Positions 42,457-50,540 of a stretch of DNA of 64,000 bases are shown one piece after another. The stretch is from assembly GCA_017302835.1 (NCBI GenBank), contig JAFLCC010000005.1, positions 62,001 to 126,000 of the forward strand, given 5' to 3'. Within the stretch, counting starts at the first letter, position 1. Every line of letters starts with the position of its first letter. A model generated the notes under the pieces. The model searched no databases and was not told the DNA's origin. It saw only the letters and a program-made list of their open reading frames with translations. A program made the position numbers and the translations under genes. This DNA is from Deltaproteobacteria bacterium. Lineage in GTDB: Bacteria; Bdellovibrionota; Bdellovibrionia; Bdellovibrionales; Bdellovibrionaceae.

Positions 42457-43830
42457 TCAGGGTTTCCATTGCTTAACTTTTTTATAACCGTCTTCTATAG
42501 TGATAAATTGACTATTCCTTAATTTAAATAATTGATTTGGCAGATTCACGTTGATTGTTTCCATTATTTCATATTGACCAACAGTTGAATTGAATCTCAA
42601 AATTCTATAACCGTTATTAAAAGCGACGACTAATCGGCCGTCATCCAGCTCTCCTACGTCGACAATCGCTTCAAGTTTGCCCTCTTTATCTTTGAAATCC
42701 AAATTTCTTTCAGTGAATTCCATTTGTTGAGGGGCCCAAGTTCTAACTATCAATTGATAATGGGAAAAAGTCATGATGGATCCATTTTGTAGGTGCCTGA
42801 CTTCTCTTATATAGTCTATATTTTTATCGAATCGCTTTTTAGGGAAATATCCTTGAGTACTTTGATTGTAAGCCCAATATTGAATGTATGAACCAGGGAA
42901 AAATCCTTTGCTGAAGTTAGAAAGGTAATGAAATGTAAGTAAATCACCATTTGGAAGTTCAACAACACCGTTGATTTGATCGGGGCCAAGTTTGGTAAAA
43001 GAAGCAGTTTGATAAGGTGAACTGAAAATACCTTGGTGATTAACACCTTCTGAATAAATTAAAAAACGACCATGACTAAGAACGACGACGATTCTTCCAC
43101 TTTTTAGTACTTTTAAACCAACTATAGAATCTCCAAGAGAACTCTGTCGATAAGGGTCTAAAAAAATATTAGATTTTCTAGCTTTTTTGACGTCATAGTT
43201 GCCAGGTTCAAAAAAAATTAGATCTTGGACACGGGGAAATGCCTCGTAAACAGCGACAGCTCCACCGGTTATCAAAGGTTGAAAAAATGTGATTTTTCAG
43301 TGGTCATTAAGTTCAACATCTATTAGTTTTTTGTAAATTTGTGATTCTGCATCTGGTTTTAGAACGGTGAAATAATTTTGACTAGTTTCGGCGAGAACGG
43401 TTCCATCCATCAACGTTGTCATTCGATTTGGAAGTTCTTTAAAATGATGAGAGAGATCCTTACTTTCAAATTTACCTGCTGAATTAAGGTTTTGTTTGAC
43501 GTTAGCTTGTTCTACTTCCAAAGGTTTGAGAATCTGTAGTGATCTTTCTTGTTCAAATATATTCAGCCTCTCTTTAAGAACTTTAATGAAATTAGGATTA
43601 TCACGAAGGGCTTTTCCAATAAGAATTTGAAAATTTGGTTCTTGAATCACCTCAAACGAGTTTTTGTTTTGTTTCAATGCCAATGCGACAATTTTTGACG
43701 TAATGCCTTGAACAGCAGTTTCATGGTTGAATGATTTTTGCTGATAATGGAGTCCACATTGTTGTGCCATCGTTCCATCAATTATTAAAACGATAAAAAA
43801 TAAGATCATAACTGCCCACTTAGTTTCCAT
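42457..43830 (-). pseudogene. Third propeller paralogue, interrupted by one in-frame TGA
   Basis: Two open frames (43297-43830, 177 residues; 42457-43275, 272 residues) are in the same frame and separated only by TGA at 43297-43299 and a few codons. Read through, the product is 457 residues, against 456 for the neighbouring paralogue at 43820, and the two align across the stop with no gap: the TGA falls on a Gly of the paralogue, so a single GGA-to-TGA change explains it. The intact part has a signal peptide, CGLHY just after it, the helical N-terminal domain and later DGR-type propeller blades (LDDGRLVVAFNNGYRILRF). The second frame has no ribosome site. It starts 11 bases inside the upstream gene. 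Either a fresh pseudogene or a readthrough case. Confidence 0.75.
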
Positions 43831-45190
43831 TTTGGACCTCTAATTCTTTTTTAATTAATTTAGCACTCCACAGATAGGCGAGACTGGCGTTACCCTGAAA
43901 AGTAGCTTCAGTAGTAATAAAATCTCCAGTGGGAAGTACCAATAGATTAGTTGATATATCAGTGTGTTTTTGGTCACTTTGAATCACTTTAAAATTACCA
44001 CTGCTATCTTCTTCTAAAATATGAATTTTTCCATTGTTTGAATTTGCAACCAATCTCCCGTCTGGTAATTTTCTGACTTTGAAAACAAAACCACCTTCTA
44101 CTAAAGGGATGGAGGCGTTAGATTTGTATTGTGAAGGCGCTAAAGGATCTTTGCCCGGTGACCAGACTCTAACACTGCCATCATAAGAAGATGAAGCCAA
44201 CCTTCCATCACTTAAAAGAGATAAGGAGGTCACTCCTTTCGTGTGTCCTAAAGAGGTTCCTGTTAAACGGGGATTTAGAACGTTTGAAAGGTTCAATGAA
44301 ACAATTTTTCCTGAGTAAAGTGCAAAGGCGATATCCCCGTTAACTAATTCCACAGCATCTGCAATGCTGGTATCTTCAAGAAATATCTCACCTGATAAAT
44401 GGCCCTTGGTTCCATTTGGTCCAGGTGTGTAAATGCAAAATTTCCCTTTTGTTTTGATGACAATAATTCTTCCATTTGAAAGTGGTAATAATTGAAGAAC
44501 CATTTCTCGTCCAGGGATATCAATACCGATGGGGGCTTTTGCATCGCTTCCAGGATAAAGGATCCATAAGGTATAAGACCCTTTGTTAGATTCATACATA
44601 GTGGCGCTACCATCAGGTAAGGAAGCATAACCATCTCGAACCTCGCCAATTCGTTTTTGGAACGAACTATTTATTTTTATTTTACCTGTGGAAGGATCTT
44701 GAAAGGCAACATAGTCCGTTAACCCATTCATATTAAAAATAATGGTTCCATCTGAAAGAGAGTTCATTTTAAAAATATCTTCCCCTAGCAATTGATGTAA
44801 ATCTTGAACGGTTTCATAGGGTCCCGGAATAGTAATGGATTTTTTTACTTTCGGAATGATGACAAGAGTAGAAGTTTTTTCCTTAATTTTTTCTTTAAGC
44901 TTTTTTAAAAAATTAGGTATACTGGCACTATGTTTTTTCAAAGCTAACAGAACCGATTCTTGTTGGATCACATCGGTTATATCTATACTTCTTTCTTTAG
45001 CTGCTTTCATCAATCGTTCTACCAGTGAATCGATGATCTCTTCTTCATTTTGTTTTTCAGATGAATCTTTTGAAACAAGCATATAAGATGATAAACAAGT
45101 ATTTGCAGCCGCAATTGTAGACTGAAAAAGTAAAGATAATAGACTCATATTAATTAGTATTTTTAATTTTGATGTTACAAATATTTTCAT
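43820..45190 (-). CDS. Exported beta-propeller-like protein, paralogue 2
   Basis: The 456-residue protein has a signal peptide (cleavage about residue 29), Cys32-x3-Tyr36, a helical domain (about 48-105; IIDSLVERLMKAAKERSIDI), and then about seven repeats of a blade with the core L(S/P)DGR followed by strands and Gly (LSDGRIIVIKTKGKFCIY, LSDGRLASSSYDGSVRVW, LPDGRLVANSNNGKIHIL). One blade is a clear WD40-like sequence. Propellers of this type usually bind proteins. Its ATG overlaps the stop codon of paralogue 1 as ATGA. Exported to the periplasm or beyond by inference. No known family name. Confidence 0.82.
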   Translation of the reverse strand: MKIFVTSKLKILINMSLLSLLFQSTIAAANTCLSSYMLVSKDSSEKQNEEEIIDSLVERLMKAAKERSIDITDVIQQESVLLALKKHSASIPNFLKKLKEKIKEKTSTLVIIPKVKKSITIPGPYETVQDLHQLLGEDIFKMNSLSDGTIIFNMNGLTDYVAFQDPSTGKIKINSSFQKRIGEVRDGYASLPDGSATMYESNKGSYTLWILYPGSDAKAPIGIDIPGREMVLQLLPLSNGRIIVIKTKGKFCIYTPGPNGTKGHLSGEIFLEDTSIADAVELVNGDIAFALYSGKIVSLNLSNVLNPRLTGTSLGHTKGVTSLSLLSDGRLASSSYDGSVRVWSPGKDPLAPSQYKSNASIPLVEGGFVFKVRKLPDGRLVANSNNGKIHILEEDSSGNFKVIQSDQKHTDISTNLLVLPTGDFITTEATFQGNASLAYLWSAKLIKKELEVQNGN

Positions 45191-46710
45191 GGTTGCTGTC
45201 CTATCTTTAAATTGTTAGGTCTCCATAAATCGAGAGAAGCGTCTTGATTGCTATATACAGAACCTAAATTAGTAATATAAAAGCCTTTTTCTTGAATCAA
45301 AATATGAGTGAAACTCGGATATGAATTATTAAATTCGGTTACTCTAAATAAATCAGTTCCCTCTTTTTCTAAAATTGCAAATCCGAAATTAGTGCGTGCA
45401 ACTAAACGTCCATCAGAAAGGTGTCTCACTTCTAAAACATAGCAGGGACTTTTACAAATATCTACGTGATAGCTTGGAAACCGAGAGTTATTGGAGAGAG
45501 TCCAAAATTGGACCTGCTCTGCACTAGATGTAACAAATTGGCCATCCTTTAATAAATCAATCGAGGTTAAGTGGTTTTTTTTTGAATTTAAATAACCAAT
45601 GAAAGTTGGTTTATTTTTTTTTCTAAAATCCATTAACTTTATCAATCCATTAATCAATGTAAAGGCGACTAAGCCTTTCGAATATTCTATTCCATGTGTA
45701 ATTGCAGTATCTTCTAATCCACCTGAAAGCGGATCTATAATTCGATCAAAAACGTCGATATTGTCTGAAAATTTGCCTTCGGTACCAAAAAGTCCTGGGT
45801 TGTAAATATTCAATTTGTAATTAGTTTTAATCACAATAATTCGACCATCAGATAGGGGCAATAATTTCTTTGCAAAACCATTTTTGGGTATGGGAATCCT
45901 CATGGGTTTTTTACTTTTTCCTGGTTTCATGATCCAGAGAAAATCAGGACCGCCATCAGAATAATTTTTTGTAATTCTGGTTTCGCCATGTTCATACATG
46001 GCTATACTTCCATTTGGTAACGAAACGTAGCCTTGAAGCCTGGGTTTATCAAAACCCTTAAAAATTTTATCTTTTATTACTAAGTTGCCAGTTGTGGGTT
46101 CTTGTTTTGCTACTAAGTCTTCAATTGAATCCGGAATTTCAAATACAATGGATCCATTAGATAGCTTGTAAACATTCTGAATTTTTTCATCTGATAACTC
46201 TGGTAAAATGCGTTGTCGTTCGATTGAAAAAGTTCTTATTTTTATATCATTTTTCAATAAAGTGTTTTGGTCATTCTGATTTCGCTCTTTAAGAACCTTT
46301 TCCTCAATCTGTTGTTGTTCTTCTTGTTCTTTTTCAACAGATTCTTCTGTTACCTTTTTTTCTGAAGACTCTTCATTTATTTTATGCTGGTTTAGTGCCA
46401 TTTTTATTTTTTTTATAAAGGAGGGAATTCCAGCACTTTCTCTTTGTAGCGCAAATAAAACGGAGTTTTTTTCGATCATATCGAAAACGTCAATATTATT
46501 ATTTTTTGAAGCCTTCAGCAATCGAGCTACAACAGAATGAATAATTACATCTTCCTTCTGGCTAAAAGCAGGAAGCGAAAAAGTGGAATTGTAAGAAGAC
46601 CTACAATTATTCGTTGCCCAAATCTGAGAGTGAATAAAAAGACAAAATGAAATTAGCTTGATTAATGATGAAATTTTTAATTTAAAAGAGGTTTTAATTT
46701 TTAAAATCAT
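45187..46710 (-). CDS. Exported beta-propeller-like protein, paralogue 1
   Basis: I start this gene at ATG 46710, which overlaps the TGA of the transglutaminase-VWA gene (ATGA) and has an AAGGAA box; the frame runs further upstream but that is antisense to nothing and only overlaps the preceding gene. The 507-residue product has a long signal peptide, Cys36-x3-Tyr40, a helical domain matching paralogue 2 (VVARLLKASKNNNIDVFDMI), a charged Glu/Lys/Gln linker (about 115-155) absent from the others, and DGR-type blades (LSDGRIIVIKTNYKLNIY, LSDGRLVARTNFGFAILE). Sequence identity to paralogue 2 is obvious throughout. Role unknown; likely partner of the operon's VWA protein. Confidence 0.82.
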   Translation of the reverse strand: MILKIKTSFKLKISSLIKLISFCLFIHSQIWATNNCRSSYNSTFSLPAFSQKEDVIIHSVVARLLKASKNNNIDVFDMIEKNSVLFALQRESAGIPSFIKKIKMALNQHKINEESSEKKVTEESVEKEQEEQQQIEEKVLKERNQNDQNTLLKNDIKIRTFSIERQRILPELSDEKIQNVYKLSNGSIVFEIPDSIEDLVAKQEPTTGNLVIKDKIFKGFDKPRLQGYVSLPNGSIAMYEHGETRITKNYSDGGPDFLWIMKPGKSKKPMRIPIPKNGFAKKLLPLSDGRIIVIKTNYKLNIYNPGLFGTEGKFSDNIDVFDRIIDPLSGGLEDTAITHGIEYSKGLVAFTLINGLIKLMDFRKKNKPTFIGYLNSKKNHLTSIDLLKDGQFVTSSAEQVQFWTLSNNSRFPSYHVDICKSPCYVLEVRHLSDGRLVARTNFGFAILEKEGTDLFRVTEFNNSYPSFTHILIQEKGFYITNLGSVYSNQDASLDLWRPNNLKIGQQP

Positions 46711-49700
46711 GGTGAAGTTCCTTTTTCTGCTAACTGCTGTAATTGAAGCAGTAAATCGGCTTCCAATTGCGAAAGGGAATCCAGTCTTGATCCTGTCCAT
46801 CGTGAATAGTTGGTTAAAACGTCAGCTAATGTTTTGATTACCACTTCAGATGGCGCCTTGCTTTTTCTTATACTAGATAGGAGCAAATCTAAGTCTCTAA
46901 CAAGGCCAGAATTTTTTGGTGGAGTATTCGTGCTACGATTTTGCAACTCTTCATTTGCCAATCTGATGGATTCAAAAGGTTTGTCAGTGCTAAATAAAGG
47001 TACTTTTATATTAGAAATCATTTGGCTTAATTTCCCACTAAGATTTTGATTGCTAGGATCAAAAACAAAAGCATCCGGTGATTCCTGAAGTTGATCTGTA
47101 TTGTTGATAAATTCGTTCATCATTTCCCTGGTCAAAACAGTTACCATGGCTTGGGAGTTTTTTGTATTCGTATACTGAGCAATTTCTTCCAGTTGGTGGT
47201 TTCTCTCTCCGATGGCCACCAGATTAAACATGGTTTGAACACCAGGAGGTAGATCAGCTATTTTTTTTAAAGTGCCAGGCCTATCTATGGCGGCGCCACC
47301 GTCGGTTAACAAGATCATATTTGCTTTTTTTAATTTAAGTCGATGAATCAAATCATTTCCGCGGTTTTTATGATCTATATTATCATAAATCATTTGGAAG
47401 TGTTTATCAAAACAGGCTTGAATATTTGTATCTTCTTTGGCATCGGTAGGTGAGTTTAAAAACTGAAGAATCGCACTCCTAGCTTCTTCTGCAGACTTAA
47501 TGTGGATTCCTGGATAAACTGAATTCCCAAATGGAAACAAGACGACTTCGTGAATAGGGTTTCCCATGGGATCGCGTTCAGAAATTGCCTTGTCCACGAT
47601 GGCGGCAATGGCACTGGCTTGGACAATAGCTGGTGAACCCTTCATCGAACCACTGACATCAAAAAATATATTTGTGTGTTTCCTTTCAATTGAATTTTGT
47701 GATCCTGTAGCAGGGTAAGTGGCTTTATAACCCTTCATAAATTGTTGATCCTTGAGTAAGTTTCCTAGAACCATCATGACTGGATCTGGATGATATTGAA
47801 AATCTAAATTCCATCGATCGAATTGGGCGATATCTTCGGGACGAGCGAGCACGATATCTTCGTTATCCCTTTCTCGTTTGACAGTTCGAATCATTGATTT
47901 AATTTTTCGAACTTTAAATTCCTTTTCTGTATTTAAAAGGAAATTGAAATGCCTGCCCACCATGGAGGTTCGTACCAGATGAGATAGAGATCCATTTTTC
48001 AGAGCCGTATAGAGACTGTTTTGATCCATGGATCCTATTTTCAAGGCTTCAGGGTATTGATCCAACACGATCTTACGAATCGTATTTCCTGGAAGTTCAC
48101 GTATAATTCTTTCAACAAGCTCCTGTTTTGGTGATGAAGGATGGCGGTAAGAATCAAACTGATATTTGATTTCCAACAAAGAATTTAAAAATTCTTTTTC
48201 TTCGAAACTTAAATCGCGATATTTGGCAATTGACTCGACAATAGATTTCACATTTTGCAAATTTCGATAGGACAAAGTAGGATTTGTAAAAAACTGTGTT
48301 TTCGCTTCGTTCACTAATTCTACAAGAGTTTTATCTTCTTTGCCATAAAAGTGGCTCGCAATGAGATTCGCTTCTGATTTAACTTGAAGGTTATATCCTT
48401 GCATTTCAGGAAAATTTAAAAGCAGCGATTCTAAGGTTAACGGCAACTCTCCGATTTTTGTATGATGAACACTGCTCTCTAGGGCATACAAAATAGCTTG
48501 CCGAGGGTAGGTCCCCAGCAAACTATCAAAAGACTTGGGAAGGCGATTGATTTGAACTGGAGTCCTAGGCATGTAAATATCTAATGGAATTTGACTTTTA
48601 GGTGTTTGAACTTCATGATCTTCTGAATTGTTAGCAGGTCGGGATTCATTATTTTGATTCTCTTTTAGTTTCTTTTCTTCAGATGCAGGGGGTTCATTTT
48701 CAGAAGTGTTTCCAATGTTTTTTTCAACAGGGTTTCCGTCATTCCCTGGCTTGTCCTTATTTGGAGTAAAATCAAAGGGAACCCATTCCTCATTGACAAA
48801 GATTTCAACCCAAGTGTGTTCAGGTACATCTGCATTAGCCAATTGATATATTTCCTGAGCGATCTCTTTGGAATCAGCAATGTTTCTACCACCAGCAACA
48901 CGGGTTGGGATTTGAAAGAAGTCTCTTAAAAGAATGGCGCCGATTAAAGCGGCTCCGTCACAGTTAAAGGTTTTCCCTTTTGCTAAGGTTAAGGCTTTGG
49001 GGTCGTTCTTAGAAAAAAGATCAGCGAAAAAGTTTTTTTTAGATTTAACGTTTGAATCATTATAATAGGAATAGGGTCCATCTGTTTGAAACCATTCAGA
49101 TAGGCGTTTGGAAATCAACATTGGGTCGCCTTTACCTTGTGCGCGCGCAGAATTGATACCATCCATCACGTGATCAGGCCAAGATCTAGGATTAATTCCG
49201 CTGATCTTGGAGTTTTCTTTGATTTGCTCTGGAGACATTATAATTTTAGGTCCAGGTTCTAGCCAAAAAGTCACTTTTTCTGGTAATGGTTTTTCATTGA
49301 TGCTTTTAACTTGATATTCCCCTGGAATTGTTGAGACAACAGCATAATCTCTATATTCTGTTAAAACAGGTCTAAATCCATAGGGAGTTGGAATCATTAA
49401 TTCAGAAGCTTTTTGATAGTTTATGATAAAGTATTTTTCGTTTGCTTTTGTCGGAGAAAAATTTTGAATCGGTAATTGTTCCAGCGGACGAGCCTTGGGA
49501 TTTTGTTGAAGCGGATCGCTTAAATCTTCATAGGAAAAGGTTCTAAGCAACTTGGAACTAGGCCGAGCGGTTGTGCCATACCAATAGAGATCTCTTTTGT
49601 TTTTCACAGCTTCATTGAGGTCCTTATTCTTAACTTCAAATTCTTCTTGACGTTTTTCGTTCAAACGAGGCAATGGTTTTGGCTGAGCATTTGATTTATC

Positions 49701-50189
49701 GATTTTAGTATCTTTGTTTTCTTCAGCTTGCTTTTCCAAAGGAGAAGCTTTTGCTTCCTTCGTCGTACCTCCTTCTCCTTCGATTTCTGTAGTTCTTGTG
49801 GATGAATTTCCATCCTTGTTCTCATTGTCTGTTGTTTGGGTAGATCCACCACCTCCACCGCCTAGGCCAATTCCTTTGATTTTCTTTTTTCCTTTGAAGA
49901 AATTAATAATTTTTTCGATAACTTCAATGGTCTTTTTCGTCACTATTTTTCCAAGGTCTTTTGCTTTTTTGAGGAATTCATTTTCAACAATGGGTGGTCT
50001 CTCTTTGTTTTTTGAGGTGCTACCAATTGAAGGAGAGTCAAAAACTCTGGAAGCAAAAGAATCATTTTGGGAACTAGAACTAGTTGATTGAGTTTTGCGA
50101 TAAACCAAAGAGCAGGATTTATTATCACTAGCAAATGAAATTAAGCTAACTGAAAGGATCATTGCGAACGGTAAAATGAATAGCTTCAT
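46707..50189 (-). CDS. Exported transglutaminase-like/VWA protein
   Basis: The 1160-residue protein has a signal peptide (1-20) and Cys26-x3-Tyr30. A basic amphipathic region (70-105), a Gly6 run and a charged low-complexity linker (to 170) follow. A transglutaminase-like core has all three triad residues: Cys410 (FNCDGAAL), His458 (PEHTWVEIF) and Asp473 (PFDFTP). After another linker and a helical domain comes a VWA domain with an intact MIDAS (FFDVSGSMKG; D844, S846, S848) and LLTDGGAA. Transglutaminase folds make or cut isopeptide bonds or act as peptidases; VWA domains often pair with MoxR-type ATPases, and the divergent gene encodes two such ATPase domains. It leads the propeller operon. 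Confidence 0.88.
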   Translation of the reverse strand: MKLFILPFAMILSVSLISFASDNKSCSLVYRKTQSTSSSSQNDSFASRVFDSPSIGSTSKNKERPPIVENEFLKKAKDLGKIVTKKTIEVIEKIINFFKGKKKIKGIGLGGGGGGSTQTTDNENKDGNSSTRTTEIEGEGGTTKEAKASPLEKQAEENKDTKIDKSNAQPKPLPRLNEKRQEEFEVKNKDLNEAVKNKRDLYWYGTTARPSSKLLRTFSYEDLSDPLQQNPKARPLEQLPIQNFSPTKANEKYFIINYQKASELMIPTPYGFRPVLTEYRDYAVVSTIPGEYQVKSINEKPLPEKVTFWLEPGPKIIMSPEQIKENSKISGINPRSWPDHVMDGINSARAQGKGDPMLISKRLSEWFQTDGPYSYYNDSNVKSKKNFFADLFSKNDPKALTLAKGKTFNCDGAALIGAILLRDFFQIPTRVAGGRNIADSKEIAQEIYQLANADVPEHTWVEIFVNEEWVPFDFTPNKDKPGNDGNPVEKNIGNTSENEPPASEEKKLKENQNNESRPANNSEDHEVQTPKSQIPLDIYMPRTPVQINRLPKSFDSLLGTYPRQAILYALESSVHHTKIGELPLTLESLLLNFPEMQGYNLQVKSEANLIASHFYGKEDKTLVELVNEAKTQFFTNPTLSYRNLQNVKSIVESIAKYRDLSFEEKEFLNSLLEIKYQFDSYRHPSSPKQELVERIIRELPGNTIRKIVLDQYPEALKIGSMDQNSLYTALKNGSLSHLVRTSMVGRHFNFLLNTEKEFKVRKIKSMIRTVKRERDNEDIVLARPEDIAQFDRWNLDFQYHPDPVMMVLGNLLKDQQFMKGYKATYPATGSQNSIERKHTNIFFDVSGSMKGSPAIVQASAIAAIVDKAISERDPMGNPIHEVVLFPFGNSVYPGIHIKSAEEARSAILQFLNSPTDAKEDTNIQACFDKHFQMIYDNIDHKNRGNDLIHRLKLKKANMILLTDGGAAIDRPGTLKKIADLPPGVQTMFNLVAIGERNHQLEEIAQYTNTKNSQAMVTVLTREMMNEFINNTDQLQESPDAFVFDPSNQNLSGKLSQMISNIKVPLFSTDKPFESIRLANEELQNRSTNTPPKNSGLVRDLDLLLSSIRKSKAPSEVVIKTLADVLTNYSRWTGSRLDSLSQLEADLLLQLQQLAEKGTSP

Positions 50190-50540
50190 ATTTTTTCCTT
50201 TTCATTTTTCTAATTCATGGGCGTCATTTTTATAAGGCGCCACTTTTATAAGAAAATTAATCATAAAAAAAATTTAAAATTAATGAGTCCTTTTAATTTA
50301 TAAATTTCAATTCTCTTTGAATCTTTGTAAATTATAAATGAAGCGATTCAAAGAGTGAATTTTTCAGGTATAAAAGTGTTCCAAATTTTGGAGCAGGATA
50401 AGTGTCTGATATCGTATACAAAATGTGGGGCAGGCTATTGTCTACATTGAGCGGTTTAAACATCACTATGGTAAAATAGTGTTAGCTTCATTATTATTTA
50501 GTTCATTAAATAAAAAGTATCATTTACATAGTGAGGTAAA
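50190..50540. other. Divergent promoter region
   Basis: This 351-bp gap separates the minus-strand operon from the ATPase gene and has no gene. It holds the operator palindrome at 50380, two TTTTATAAG-like boxes near 50230-50255, a TATACAAAAT stretch just downstream of the palindrome on the plus strand, and an inverted repeat CACTAT/ATAGTG near 50464-50481. Both transcription units probably start here. Confidence 0.6.
50380..50392. promoter_or_regulatory. Candidate operator palindrome (B)
   Basis: TCCAAA-T-TTTGGA is identical to the copy at 42325, with 22 bases identical including flanks. It lies between the two divergent units, about 190 bases from the minus-strand start and 148 from the plus-strand start, so one regulator could control both. 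Confidence 0.55.

Noticed and set aside
43297-43299. TGA as selenocysteine, given selD in the window
   Set aside because: The aligned residue in the paralogue is Gly, not Cys; no selA/selB or hairpin of the SECIS type is seen, and mnmH explains selD.
43297-43299. TGA decoded as glycine (alternative code)
   Set aside because: TGA ends many intact genes here, including the adjacent ones with ATGA overlaps, so it is a normal stop codon.
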